From the IMG/VR virus record IMGVR_UViG_3300025009_000331, positions 1 to 27,463 of that record: a stretch of 27,463 nt of DNA; one strand, written 5' to 3'. A program made the translations under genes and the position numbers. Positions 20,368 to 27,377 of this stretch are shown here, piece by piece (positions within the stretch are counted from its first letter, which is position 1; each line of letters opens with the position of its first letter). The DNA is from a virus. The notes below the pieces were generated by a model, which saw only the letters and a program-made list of their open reading frames with translations, did not search any database and was not told the origin of the DNA.

Positions 20368-20544
20368 ATGGCAAAAAGCTTGCACGATACAATTAGAAAG
20401 TTATCTGAAAAACGACCTGTAACGCCATCTGAATTTAAACCTAACAGTCGTGAAATTGTTCTGCGAATGATTGGTGACGGTCGGTTGATTAAGAAAGGCA
20501 AAGGTTATATGTATAACGAGGTGCGAAGATGCAATATAAAGTAA
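20368..20544 (+). CDS. Small winged-helix-like protein (58 aa)
   Basis: An intact frame one base after the preceding stop, with AGGCGA before the ATG. MAKSLHDTIRKLSEKRPVTP, then FKPNSREIVLRMIGDGRLI, KKGKGYMY reads as helix, helix and a beta wing, typical of a minimal winged-helix DNA binder, though no family is recognised. It overlaps the next gene by 16 bases. Confidence 0.65.
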   Translation: MAKSLHDTIRKLSEKRPVTPSEFKPNSREIVLRMIGDGRLIKKGKGYMYNEVRRCNIK

Positions 20545-20711
20545 GCGAAGAAACAAGAGTGCAATTTGAGCATTATTGTGCTGAAAATGGTATTGAATTG
20601 GCACGTTATGAAGGCGGTGTTTATTTCAGTGCTACGACCCGCAAACTTTGGGCGGTTTGGCAAAATGCGGTTAAGGCCCATGAATTAGGTAAAGTCGGGG
20701 TGCCAGTATGA
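20529..20711 (+). CDS. Small conserved phage protein (60 aa)
   Basis: MQYKVSEETRVQFEHYCAEN, then a strand (GGVYFSATTRKLWAVWQ) and a helix. Many phages encode similar short proteins before the structural genes, without known function. GAGG seven bases upstream; the stop overlaps the next ATG (ATGA). Confidence 0.72.
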   Translation: MQYKVSEETRVQFEHYCAENGIELARYEGGVYFSATTRKLWAVWQNAVKAHELGKVGVPV

Positions 20712-20971
20712 GCGAAGTAACGAACAGTCCTGTTGTTGAACGCTTTTATGTTTTTGCTGGTAGTCATACTGCCTATTTAGATTTTGTTAAAAGTAATGGT
20801 TTGGATAGGAATCAGTATCGCTATATCGACAAGGCTGAAGCTTTACGCGGTTTGTTGCGACCTAGAGTGGTTTTTCTACGGTCGTGTTGGGCCAATCGTA
20901 ATTACATTGAAATTAGCCGGATGCTGCGCGCATGCGGGGCTATTGAGGTTGAACCGCCATGCGCTACCTAA
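20708..20971 (+). CDS. Conserved phage protein (87 aa)
   Basis: Alpha/beta protein: FYVFAGSHTAYLDFV, DRNQYRYIDKAEALRGLL and VVFLRSCWANRNYIEISRML. The pattern (strand, helix, RYI, RGL, strand, helix) is a common phage fold of unknown role. Overlaps both neighbours, indicating strict co-translation. Confidence 0.75.
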   Translation: MSEVTNSPVVERFYVFAGSHTAYLDFVKSNGLDRNQYRYIDKAEALRGLLRPRVVFLRSCWANRNYIEISRMLRACGAIEVEPPCAT

Positions 20972-21246
20972 CACAAGGAAGCCAAAGCCCCGAGCGTTTT
21001 ACTGTGCTGCTCAGCATGACCGGTATCAAGTCTGACGATGTTATTGAGGCTTTACGTGATTACCTGGTGAAAGGTTGGGCAGAATCGACGGCAGCGGCTT
21101 TTAACGGTATTAGTCAGTCTAACCTTAAGCGGGCTTTGGCCAAAATGGAAATAATGGCGCAATCTGTTGAAAAGATTAAAGAAATTGACATTAAAAACAG
21201 CAGCTATTTACAAAATCGAATTAACGCTGCTCACAAAACTGAGTAG
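20959..21246 (+). CDS. PapB-like transcriptional regulator
   Basis: A 95-residue protein whose SPERFTVLLSMTGIKSDDVI followed by EALRDYLVKGW and ISQSNLKRALAKM matches the PapB/FocB adhesin-regulator family: two helices, the DYLV.G signature and an HTH. PapB binds AT-rich repeats cooperatively to control transcription. Here it lies in the small regulator operon just before the structural genes and downstream of repeated AT-rich motifs, so it may control the switch to late transcription. The target is inferred. Confidence 0.8.
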   Translation: MRYLTQGSQSPERFTVLLSMTGIKSDDVIEALRDYLVKGWAESTAAAFNGISQSNLKRALAKMEIMAQSVEKIKEIDIKNSSYLQNRINAAHKTE

Positions 21247-21271
21247 TTTACTAAACTCAAAAAGGTGATTT

Positions 21272-22093
21272 ATGCAAAAATACACGTTAGATTTGGAAAG
21301 TTTGCGTTATGCGATTTCCACACAGTTAAAAGGCAAAAGATTAGCAACTCGGTTTAATGTTACCGAAGAAGAATTAGCCGATTTTATGATAAAAAACGGC
21401 ATGTATTTCGATTACATAAGCCTGGTGGCGAAGCGGTTGCATCAATTAGGCACCACTTTTAAGCAGCTTATTGCTGAATATGGCTATGATTTTGGCATGA
21501 TGTACCGCATTTTTTATGCTGAAAATGACGATTTTTATGTCGGAAAAACGGTAAATTACCTTAAAATTAATGGTTTTTTGAATAAAGACGGCGTACAAAA
21601 GGTCGATTGCACCTGTATAGCCTGTGGTTCGCAAGCATTTTTTGGCAGATGTACTGTTTTAAGCGGTGCTACTAAATCTTGTGGTTGTTTGGGTACGGGG
21701 CGTCGGCCTAAAGGCAGTTTTCCCACAAAAAACGAATCGCTGTATAACCATAAGAAAGAAATGTTCTTGTCGCTGGTTAAAGACGGTATTATTTTCAATG
21801 TACAGTCTAAAATAATCAGTAAAATATTAAAAGGTGAAACGGATGCAATTAAAATAGCCGCTGATTGCAATAGCGACGTTGCTTATGTTTATCACACTGC
21901 TAGAGATTTCGATTTGGCTTATAAAATTAATAAAACTCAAATTGAAAAAACAAAAAAATCAAATGATGAAAAAACAGAAAAGGTTATTAAATTAGTAAAA
22001 GGCGGTTGCTTTACAAAAAAGGCAGCATGTAACGAAGTTGGTATACCTTATCGCACATTTCAAGAACGCACACGGAAAACAAAAAAATGCTGA
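21272..22093 (+). CDS. Zinc-finger/HTH DNA-binding protein (273 aa)
   Basis: Residues 113-140 form a Cys-rich finger (C113, C115, C118, C127, C137, C139; TCIACGS and SCGCL) like those in phage HNH/AP2-type proteins. No catalytic HNH or GIY-YIG motif is visible. HTH-like segments lie near 24-42 (ATRFNVTEEELADFMIKNG), near 195-220 and at the C-terminus (KKAACNEVGIPYRTFQERTR). AAAAGGTGA precedes the ATG. It could be a late transcription regulator or a degenerate homing-endonuclease relative; both readings are inference. Confidence 0.72.
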   Translation: MQKYTLDLESLRYAISTQLKGKRLATRFNVTEEELADFMIKNGMYFDYISLVAKRLHQLGTTFKQLIAEYGYDFGMMYRIFYAENDDFYVGKTVNYLKINGFLNKDGVQKVDCTCIACGSQAFFGRCTVLSGATKSCGCLGTGRRPKGSFPTKNESLYNHKKEMFLSLVKDGIIFNVQSKIISKILKGETDAIKIAADCNSDVAYVYHTARDFDLAYKINKTQIEKTKKSNDEKTEKVIKLVKGGCFTKKAACNEVGIPYRTFQERTRKTKKC

Positions 22094-22221
22094 ACAAAAT
22101 AAAACTAATTGTAAAAATGGCAATTAAATGGATTTTGGTTTTATTTTGCATGAGTTCGGCTTTACCTGCTGCGATTTTCGGATTAAAGTTAATCGCGGCG
22201 TATAATGTGGGCAAACTATGA
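22087..22221 (+). CDS. Small membrane protein (44 aa)
   Basis: ATG 22087 overlaps the stop of the zinc-finger gene and encodes a basic N-terminus MLNKIKLIVKMAIK followed by WILVLFCMSSALPAAIFGLK, a transmembrane or signal-like helix. The stop overlaps the next ATG as ATGA. The Shine-Dalgarno is weak, so expression would be coupled. The TGTGGGCA word lies near its end. Function unknown. Confidence 0.55.
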   Translation: MLNKIKLIVKMAIKWILVLFCMSSALPAAIFGLKLIAAYNVGKL

Positions 22222-22334
22222 ACGAATGTCCGGTAACTGAGAAAATAGGTAAACGCTCTTGGCGGCTGTTGCAGCAGTTTGGGCCTGTACCGCCAGGGTT
22301 CGTTTTCCGCATTGTTTATTCTTGCTTGACTTAA
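22218..22334 (+). CDS. Small hypothetical protein (38 aa)
   Basis: MNECPVTEKIGKRSWRLLQQ continues FGPVPPGFVFRIVYSCLT. It overlaps the previous stop by four bases, and GGG lies nine bases before the ATG. Short but fits the overlapping operon. Last gene before the structural module; function unknown. Confidence 0.5.
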   Translation: MNECPVTEKIGKRSWRLLQQFGPVPPGFVFRIVYSCLT

Positions 22335-22374
22335 TATGCAGTAGTGTACCAAAATAGCAGTCGTACTTACTGTA

Positions 22375-22400
22375 TTTTGCTGTTTATATGTTTAGCAAAA
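22375..22400. promoter_or_regulatory. Inverted repeat upstream of the tail module
   Basis: TTTTGCT (22375-22381) and AGCAAAA (22394-22400) are exact inverted copies flanking a TTTATATG segment. It lies 17 bases before the adaptor gene ATG and its Shine-Dalgarno; could be an operator or leader hairpin for late genes. Confidence 0.45.
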
Positions 22401-22416
22401 CAAAAGGTTTATTAAA

Positions 22417-22848
22417 ATGAGCATTGGAAACATATTGCGAAAAGGCGAACGAAAGTTCTTTTTTGATAAAGAGTTAAAACTCGGCAAAATTCAAAAATAT
22501 ACTTTTGACGTTTCTTCTTGGTTAGAAGACGAAAAAGGTATAGCGGCGCCTGATACTTTAACCAATGCTTCAGCCGAGTCTGTTTTGGGTTTTTGTACTG
22601 TATCGCCTTGCCAAATTAACCAAGGGTTTATAACATTTTTTGCCACAGGTGTTAATTTAGGCAACGATATTATCAGAGTTTCATACGCGACCGCTACCCA
22701 ACAAGACAGCGACGACTTGCGACTTAATGTGCAAAAAATTAGCTGGTTTTTGCCTGAAGACAATGTTAATAATTTTATATCAGACGATGGCTATCTAATT
22801 TCAGATGGTTATCTTTTAGATGACGCATATTTACTTGAAGGGGTTTAG
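22417..22848 (+). CDS. Tail fibre/spike adaptor-like structural protein
   Basis: A 143-residue protein beginning MSIGNILRKGERKFFFDKEL. The central part (YTFDVSSWLEDEKGIAAPDT, GFITFFATGVNLGNDIIRVSY) resembles phage fibre-tail adaptor proteins, with an Ig/FN3-like strand pattern. The C-terminus has three short repeats (DGYLI, DGYLL, DAYLL). It ends two bases before the tail-spike gene, supporting a role in attaching the spike to the virion. AAAGG is nine bases before the ATG. Confidence 0.65.
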   Translation: MSIGNILRKGERKFFFDKELKLGKIQKYTFDVSSWLEDEKGIAAPDTLTNASAESVLGFCTVSPCQINQGFITFFATGVNLGNDIIRVSYATATQQDSDDLRLNVQKISWFLPEDNVNNFISDDGYLISDGYLLDDAYLLEGV

Positions 22849-22850
22849 AC

Positions 22851-24641
22851 ATGCCGTATGAAAGATTAACTTCTGCCCTAACCGGTGGGCCAGGAGTAAG
22901 CCAAGGACAAGACGTAAAAACAGTGGTCAATTCTATTGCAACCGGCCTTGAAGCTGCTGAAGTTACTTTAGCTGCGATTGTCGAGCACGCAGAAACAACC
23001 GACACCGCATTAACAGCATTAACTGACCGCGTAGATACTGCTGAAGGTGAAATTGCAGAGGTTGCCACTGCGGTTAATGGGTTGATTGGTGCCAACTACT
23101 ACCCTAAACTAACGGATGAAATGACGCCAGAGCAAGTTCGGCAAGCGATTAACGCCAGCATTTTGACTGCGTACAATATGGGTGGCGGAGCTGTAAATAT
23201 TCCCAAGGGTACTTATGTAATTAATGGGGCAATTATCCCACTTCCACTGGTGCGAGTTCGCGGGGCTGGGCTCGGCTTAACAATCATAAAAATGGACAAA
23301 GACGTCAACCCATCCGCTAACAGCTCAGAGGGTTACGGTAACAATGCGAACTGCATCAACGTTCAGCCAAGGATCTTGATTCCTTCCTTGCCAGACAAAT
23401 CATGGATTGAGATCTCAGATATGACTATCGATTTTAACTATCCAGAGATTGTCGCAACTGGTGCTTTTTCTGCTGAGTGGGCAACAAGAACAGCAGGCGC
23501 AGCGCTGGACAATGTTGGTAATGGGATAACTGCTCGCGGTGCTGCTGGTGACTTTCTTCACGGCCTGAAAATTGAACGAGTAAGGTGTATCAACGCGGCG
23601 TTCCACGGTATCGCTGTTTACATGAACACATCAAACATCCGAGTTTGTAATAACGAATTCGAAAATAACGGCTACAGGGCTTGCCACATTCACGGAGACG
23701 AAGGCACTGAAACTGTCGAAGACATCATTGTCACTGGAAACTTAGCGGTTGGAAATGGCGTTGTTGCTGGTGCGTTAGTGGCTAACCCAGCCTCGCTGAA
23801 CGGCGGAATGTATGTGTTCTTCCACAACGCCAAGCGGGGAATTATTGCTAACAACATTGTCAGGATGGATAAAGGTGTCGGCATTCATGCGTGGGGCAAC
23901 ACTATTGTTGGTGCTACATCTGACAGCCTGGTGATCGAAGGGAATATAATCGACCGGTGCGCCACTGGGATACTTTTAGGTAACGGACTTAACGGATTGT
24001 CAGTCACTGGCAACGTGATTACATACAGCCGCAGCCAAGCGAGCGGAGCGGGTGACGCAGCGAAAGGACGCGGTATCGATTGCACAGCTACTGTGACTAG
24101 TATGGGAGCTTCAGTGACCGGTAACACCGTATTTGGCTGTGACGGTATGGGCGTCAAACTCGCCAATATTGATGGATTATCGTGGGCGGGTAACACGGTT
24201 CAGAATTGCAACACGACAAACGAGAATCAGGCTGTTGTGTTGTCGAACATCAGACATGCCAGCATTTCTGGTGGTTCTATTTTCAATAATGGGCGAGTAG
24301 TTGCGGACTTTTGTAATCAGCTGGCAATCGAAGCAACTATGGCTACAAACGCAACAGAGACCGCTGGCACGCATGAAGTTATTGTAAGTGGCGTTTTTAT
24401 AAGTGGGGGGCAGCGCGGAAATGCGCCTACCGTAGTTGTTCAAGGTGGCACGGCGGCATCTCCACACTGCAAAGCGGTAACGTTCCAAGGTAATAAGATA
24501 CGCAGGCCGCTGAACGCTGCCGGTAACGTAGTGGATCTGACTGCAAGGGATAGTCGAGTTATGTATAACGACATACTGACAGGAACGATTTTGGACAAAA
24601 TGACTCCAGGAACAACGAACCAGGTTGTTGGGAACTACTAA
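22851..24641 (+). CDS. Tail spike with right-handed beta-helix (pectate-lyase-like)
   Basis: A 596-residue receptor-binding protein. Residues about 1-90 are helical/coiled (TALTALTDRVDTAEGEIAEV) and probably bind the virion. From about 100, GGGAVNIPKGTYVINGAI marks the start of a pectate-lyase_3-type beta-helix, with repeated rungs VTGNLAVGNG, IEGNIIDRC, VTGNVITYS, VTGNTVFGC, WAGNTVQNC and similar to the end. Such spikes often degrade capsule or O-antigen, but catalytic residues cannot be named here. The coding sequence from about 23.1 kb is visibly more GC-rich than its neighbours and lacks the TGTGGGCA word, indicating recent modular exchange. Two terminators follow. Confidence 0.85.
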   Translation: MPYERLTSALTGGPGVSQGQDVKTVVNSIATGLEAAEVTLAAIVEHAETTDTALTALTDRVDTAEGEIAEVATAVNGLIGANYYPKLTDEMTPEQVRQAINASILTAYNMGGGAVNIPKGTYVINGAIIPLPLVRVRGAGLGLTIIKMDKDVNPSANSSEGYGNNANCINVQPRILIPSLPDKSWIEISDMTIDFNYPEIVATGAFSAEWATRTAGAALDNVGNGITARGAAGDFLHGLKIERVRCINAAFHGIAVYMNTSNIRVCNNEFENNGYRACHIHGDEGTETVEDIIVTGNLAVGNGVVAGALVANPASLNGGMYVFFHNAKRGIIANNIVRMDKGVGIHAWGNTIVGATSDSLVIEGNIIDRCATGILLGNGLNGLSVTGNVITYSRSQASGAGDAAKGRGIDCTATVTSMGASVTGNTVFGCDGMGVKLANIDGLSWAGNTVQNCNTTNENQAVVLSNIRHASISGGSIFNNGRVVADFCNQLAIEATMATNATETAGTHEVIVSGVFISGGQRGNAPTVVVQGGTAASPHCKAVTFQGNKIRRPLNAAGNVVDLTARDSRVMYNDILTGTILDKMTPGTTNQVVGNY

Positions 24642-24646
24642 AACAA

Positions 24647-24668
24647 AAAGCCCTCAACCGAGGGCTTT
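24647..24668 (+). terminator. Terminator hairpin after tail spike
   Basis: AAAGCCCTC and GAGGGCTTT pair around AACC five bases after the spike stop. The T-run is short, but the hairpin works in both orientations. Confidence 0.7.
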
Positions 24669-24700
24669 CAACCTAAAATAATCAATTCTCCGTAGTACTT

Positions 24701-24723
24701 GCCCGGTTATTGCCGGGCTTTTT
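24701..24723 (+). terminator. Second intrinsic terminator after tail spike
   Basis: GCCCGG and CCGGGC pair around TTATTG and are followed by five Ts, a strong rho-independent signal. In tandem with the previous hairpin it separates the tail module from the lysis module. Confidence 0.88.
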
Positions 24724-24731
24724 AAGTTAGC

Positions 24732-24760
24732 TTGACACTTTTAAAAATTTAAAGTAATTC
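24732..24760 (+). promoter_or_regulatory. Strong sigma-70 promoter for the lysis/packaging operon
   Basis: TTGACA (24732-24737), exactly 17 bases, TAATTC (24755-24760). It lies directly after two terminators and about 33 bases before the first lysis-region ATG. Confidence 0.8.
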
Positions 24761-24792
24761 TATTCAAGTTTTAATAAAATCGTAGGTGGCTT

Positions 24793-24924
24793 ATGAAAGA
24801 ACGAAATTGGGGCTTATTGACAGGTTACGGCGAAGGTATTCTTTGTATTAAACATTGTTACATGCCTGGTACGGGCGAACATGATGACGATGACAAGGAT
24901 GACCCGAAAGACCCGCCTAAGTAA
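24793..24924 (+). CDS. Small acidic-tailed protein (43 aa)
   Basis: MKERNWGLLTGYGEGILCIK is followed by HCYMPGTGEH and an Asp/Pro/Lys tail (DDDDKDDPKDPPK). First gene after the strong promoter; AGGTGG precedes the ATG and the stop overlaps the next ATG (TAATG). No family recognised. Confidence 0.65.
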   Translation: MKERNWGLLTGYGEGILCIKHCYMPGTGEHDDDDKDDPKDPPK

Positions 24925-25379
24925 TGTGGGTATCGTTTGATGTATTTATGGTGGCCGTCTGGTTAATTGTGGCGGCCTGTAATAGACAAGGTTTTATTTG
25001 TTGCCTTTTACTTGTCTATTACATTTTTATTTATAATTTACAAACTTCTAATTTTCACTTGTTTCTTCTTGCTTCGTCTGCTCATTTTTTAGCCGCTTCT
25101 TCTAATTTCATAACTTTATCAACTATTCGTAAAGTTTTATTTTTGCAAGCCTGTATATTTTACATAGCTGCTATTGATAAAGTTGCATATCAAAACTTTA
25201 ATCTAATCAGTGATTTCAAAACAATCAGACCTTACTTGTTGACGTTTTTAGATTTTTACATGATTGGTATACTGATGAGGGGCCGTTTTGATGGATTATA
25301 TAGTTTGGTTGCTAACGGTCTTTGTTATGGGTTATTATTCATTAAAACGCATACTTCGGATTTTAAGGCTGGAAAATGA
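24924..25379 (+). CDS. Polytopic membrane protein (151 aa)
   Basis: Several hydrophobic segments: residues about 5-20 (FDVFMVAVWLIVAAC), 24-38, 44-60, 68-86 (KVLFLQACIFYIAAIDK), 103-117 and 124-140, suggesting four to six transmembrane helices. Codon and base use are strongly AT-rich. It is coupled to the acidic peptide gene upstream (TAATG) and to the holin-like gene downstream (ATGA). It may belong to the lysis machinery, but no family is recognised. Confidence 0.7.
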   Translation: MWVSFDVFMVAVWLIVAACNRQGFICCLLLVYYIFIYNLQTSNFHLFLLASSAHFLAASSNFITLSTIRKVLFLQACIFYIAAIDKVAYQNFNLISDFKTIRPYLLTFLDFYMIGILMRGRFDGLYSLVANGLCYGLLFIKTHTSDFKAGK

Positions 25380-25681
25380 ACGTAAAGCAAATGTTAATAG
25401 AACTGAGCGAAATGATGGGTAACACATTACCTACTTTGTATCATAAAGCTTTTATGTGGTTTGCTGGAACAAGTTTAGTTTTAAATGTAGGTGATGCCGC
25501 CGATGATTATTTACCTGCATGGTTATCGAACGCAATACAGTACGTTATGGGTGTTGACTATATCGCGTTTTTTTCAGGGCTTGCTATTATTCTTCTTTGC
25601 GTGGAACGCGCTTTAGTTTTGGGCCTAAGACTTAGGCGAATTTTAAACGGTGATTATTCAATACAAAAGCCAGGTGAATAA
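25376..25681 (+). CDS. Holin-like membrane protein (101 aa)
   Basis: Residues 26-40 (AFMWFAGTSLVLNVG) and 62-84 (YIAFFSGLAIILLCVERAL) are hydrophobic, and the C-terminus (RLRRILNGDY) is charged. Size, two membrane segments and position immediately before the endolysin (1-base overlap, TAATG) fit a holin. The small membrane protein after Rz1 is a rival candidate. Confidence 0.7.
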   Translation: MNVKQMLIELSEMMGNTLPTLYHKAFMWFAGTSLVLNVGDAADDYLPAWLSNAIQYVMGVDYIAFFSGLAIILLCVERALVLGLRLRRILNGDYSIQKPGE

Positions 25682-26121
25682 TGACGTATTTAGAATTTAA
25701 AGAATCATGTAAGCAGTGGCTTTTTGACTTCGGTAATTATTCCGAAGCTCGGGTTGAACTGCTGGCTATGCTTTGTGCGCATGAGTCGTTAGGCGGTCGC
25801 TATCGCAAGCAAGTTAACGGCCCTGCCCTGTCTATCTACCAGGTTGAGAAAATCGCACACGACGACGCATGGAACCGGCACCGCAGCATTAAAATGCGTG
25901 CTATGCAAAGCGGCGTTGTTCAAGACTGGCCATTAATGGAACATTCCGACAAGTACGCTACGTTTGTCGCTATGCACATCATCGCGCTTGACCCGAACCC
26001 GATACCGACTGAACCTGAACAAATGGCGCAGTGGTGTAAAAAACATTGGAATAAAGGCGGTAAGGCAACACCGGAGAAATATTTAAATGATTACACTAAG
26101 TGGATTAACGGCAAACTATAA
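25681..26121 (+). CDS. Endolysin (lysozyme/transglycosylase-like)
   Basis: A 146-residue muralytic enzyme. LLAMLCAHESLGGRYRKQ carries the likely catalytic Glu35, followed by GPALSIYQVE (48-57) and THDD-like AHDDAW; the C-terminal WCKKHWNKGGKATPEKYLND is typical of this phage endolysin family. It has no signal peptide, so export to the periplasm would need the holin. It lies between the holin-like gene and Rz, the standard lysis order. AGGTGA precedes the ATG. Confidence 0.85.
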   Translation: MTYLEFKESCKQWLFDFGNYSEARVELLAMLCAHESLGGRYRKQVNGPALSIYQVEKIAHDDAWNRHRSIKMRAMQSGVVQDWPLMEHSDKYATFVAMHIIALDPNPIPTEPEQMAQWCKKHWNKGGKATPEKYLNDYTKWINGKL

Positions 26122-26533
26122 AAGACAAATAGTATTTGTTTTACTTTTGTCTTTATGTTTTTATTTATTGTATGCTTTGGCTTACGATAAAGGCTACGAC
26201 AAGGCTTCTGAAAATTTTGAAAATTTGCAAAAAATAGCATTAAAAGAAGCTTTGATTGATTACGACAAAAAAGTTAAAGAAGCTTTTGCCCACAAAGAAA
26301 AAGACATTGTACAGGCTGAAGTAATAAAACAAGCCGAAACGATAGTAAAAACAAAAGTACAAACGGTGACTAAATATGTTGACAAAATTATTGTTACAAA
26401 TGAGTGCAATTCTTTGGCTACTAATGTTGTCAGCTTGCTCAGTGAATCGACCGGTATTGTTAGAGAAGTTACCGGAAGCCCCGATAGCCAAAATAGAACC
26501 GAGGCTAACAACACCTTGCGACGAACCTTTTGA
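26087..26533 (+). CDS. Rz: Rz-like inner-membrane spanin subunit
   Basis: A 148-residue i-spanin: an N-terminal anchor (IVFVLLLSLCFYLLYALAY, residues 15-33) and a charged, coiled-coil periplasmic region (LKEALIDYDKKVKEAFAHKE). With Rz1 it bridges inner and outer membrane and disrupts the outer membrane in the last step of lysis. Starts inside the endolysin gene (35-base overlap) with GGAG upstream; the Rz1 frame lies in its 3' part. Confidence 0.85.
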   Translation: MITLSGLTANYKRQIVFVLLLSLCFYLLYALAYDKGYDKASENFENLQKIALKEALIDYDKKVKEAFAHKEKDIVQAEVIKQAETIVKTKVQTVTKYVDKIIVTNECNSLATNVVSLLSESTGIVREVTGSPDSQNRTEANNTLRRTF

Positions 26534-26657
26534 CATAACAAAAAACATGCCATTACAAACGGCTTTAAATAATTTAGTAATAAATCATGGTATTTACGCA
26601 AAGTGTTATTTAAAGCAGAAGGAATTGTCAGATGCGGTTATCAGACGAGGTTACTAA
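26376..26657 (+). CDS. Rz1: Rz1-like outer-membrane lipoprotein spanin subunit
   Basis: A 93-residue o-spanin in another frame, starting inside Rz and extending 124 bases past its end. The signal sequence MLTKLLLQMSAILWLLMLSA ends at the lipobox LSAC with Cys21 as lipidation site. The mature part contains prolines (RPVLLEKLPEAP) as is usual for Rz1. GGTGA lies before the ATG. The overlapping-frame arrangement is diagnostic of Rz/Rz1. Confidence 0.88.
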   Translation: MLTKLLLQMSAILWLLMLSACSVNRPVLLEKLPEAPIAKIEPRLTTPCDEPFDITKNMPLQTALNNLVINHGIYAKCYLKQKELSDAVIRRGY

Positions 26658-26904
26658 AACATTAACTGTAATGTTTGGCTTTATTTGGCAACAACCTTTA
26701 CCAGTAACATTACGACAACTCAGAATAATTCAGGTCGGTTTAATAATAAACAGTCAGTATTTGTTATGGGTTATTGTGGGCATGTTACATACTTTAGACC
26801 CCGTTCAGGCTGCTATGGCCTACGCAACAATAGCAGTTACTTTGGTCGGTAGCATTTGGAAATGTATTGACAGCTTTAACAAAGGTACTGTAAAAGACGA
26901 ATAA
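26632..26904 (+). CDS. Small membrane protein, possible second holin (90 aa)
   Basis: Two hydrophobic segments: residues about 31-54 (IIQVGLIINSQYLLWVIVGM) and 60-78 (AMAYATIAVTLVGSIWKCI), with a short charged C-terminus (NKGTVKDE). AAGGA is eight bases before the ATG; it overlaps Rz1 by 26 bases. It lies before the terminase genes. It may be a holin, antiholin or unrelated membrane protein. Confidence 0.68.
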   Translation: MRLSDEVTKTLTVMFGFIWQQPLPVTLRQLRIIQVGLIINSQYLLWVIVGMLHTLDPVQAAMAYATIAVTLVGSIWKCIDSFNKGTVKDE

Positions 26905-26945
26905 TTAAGTTATACTTTAGAAAATTTTATATTGCGGTGGTTATT

Positions 26946-27377
26946 ATGTTTGATACTCAAGTATCTTTTACTGACGAAGAAGCAGAAGAATACGCAAAGC
27001 AATTATTGATTGCTGAAAGCCCTATTGAAGCTGCTCGGGCTGCTTGTGAAAACATATTAGGCGAATTTGATATTAAGGTCGGCGGTCGCTCTTTGCTTAT
27101 GGTTAAGTGGTTGACTGATGACCCTCGCGTGACCGGTCGCTTGGCTAGCCTTCGCAACAGCGACGCCGATTTAACAGGTTTGCCGTCTAAAGGTGAGTTT
27201 GCCAGGGCTATTTGGAATCAAACCAAAACGCCATTAGACCCTGAAGATAAATTGAAATATTTCCGGTTACTTGGCGAAACTTTGGGTTATGTCGGTACTA
27301 AAGGCGCTGTTGAAATTAACAACAATAACACCGCACAATTGCCGTCTGCACCGGTTTACGAGGTTGTTGATAAATGA
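26946..27377 (+). CDS. Terminase small subunit (probable)
   Basis: A 143-residue acidic protein. I start at ATG 26946 because GGTGG is spaced six bases upstream. An N-terminal helical region (FTDEEAEEYAKQLLI) is followed by DLTGLPSKGEFARAIWNQTK and DPEDKLKYFRLLGETLGYV, a pattern typical of phage small terminase subunits, and a disordered C-terminus. It overlaps the next gene by ATGA. The small subunit recognises packaging sites on phage DNA and feeds the large subunit. Confidence 0.75.
   Translation: MFDTQVSFTDEEAEEYAKQLLIAESPIEAARAACENILGEFDIKVGGRSLLMVKWLTDDPRVTGRLASLRNSDADLTGLPSKGEFARAIWNQTKTPLDPEDKLKYFRLLGETLGYVGTKGAVEINNNNTAQLPSAPVYEVVDK

Larger units (their letters stand above)
1240..26782. 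repeat. Dispersed iterated word TGTGGGCA (20 copies)
   Basis: Exact copies on plus start at 1240, 3479, 7028, 7602, 10531, 13021, 16978, 18980, 20165, 22206 and 26775; reverse copies start at 1547, 4133, 6352, 8840, 13242, 15390, 16676, 18163 and 26287. Sixteen extend to TTGTGGGCA and eleven to ATTGTGGGCA. Five are between genes and the rest lie in coding sequence in different frames and strands. There is none between 22.2 and 26.2 kb. Confidence 0.85.

Noticed and set aside
24883-24921. DDDDK in the 43-residue protein as a protease-cleavage site
   Set aside because: The match lies in a simple acidic tail and has no reason to be functional in a bacterial phage.
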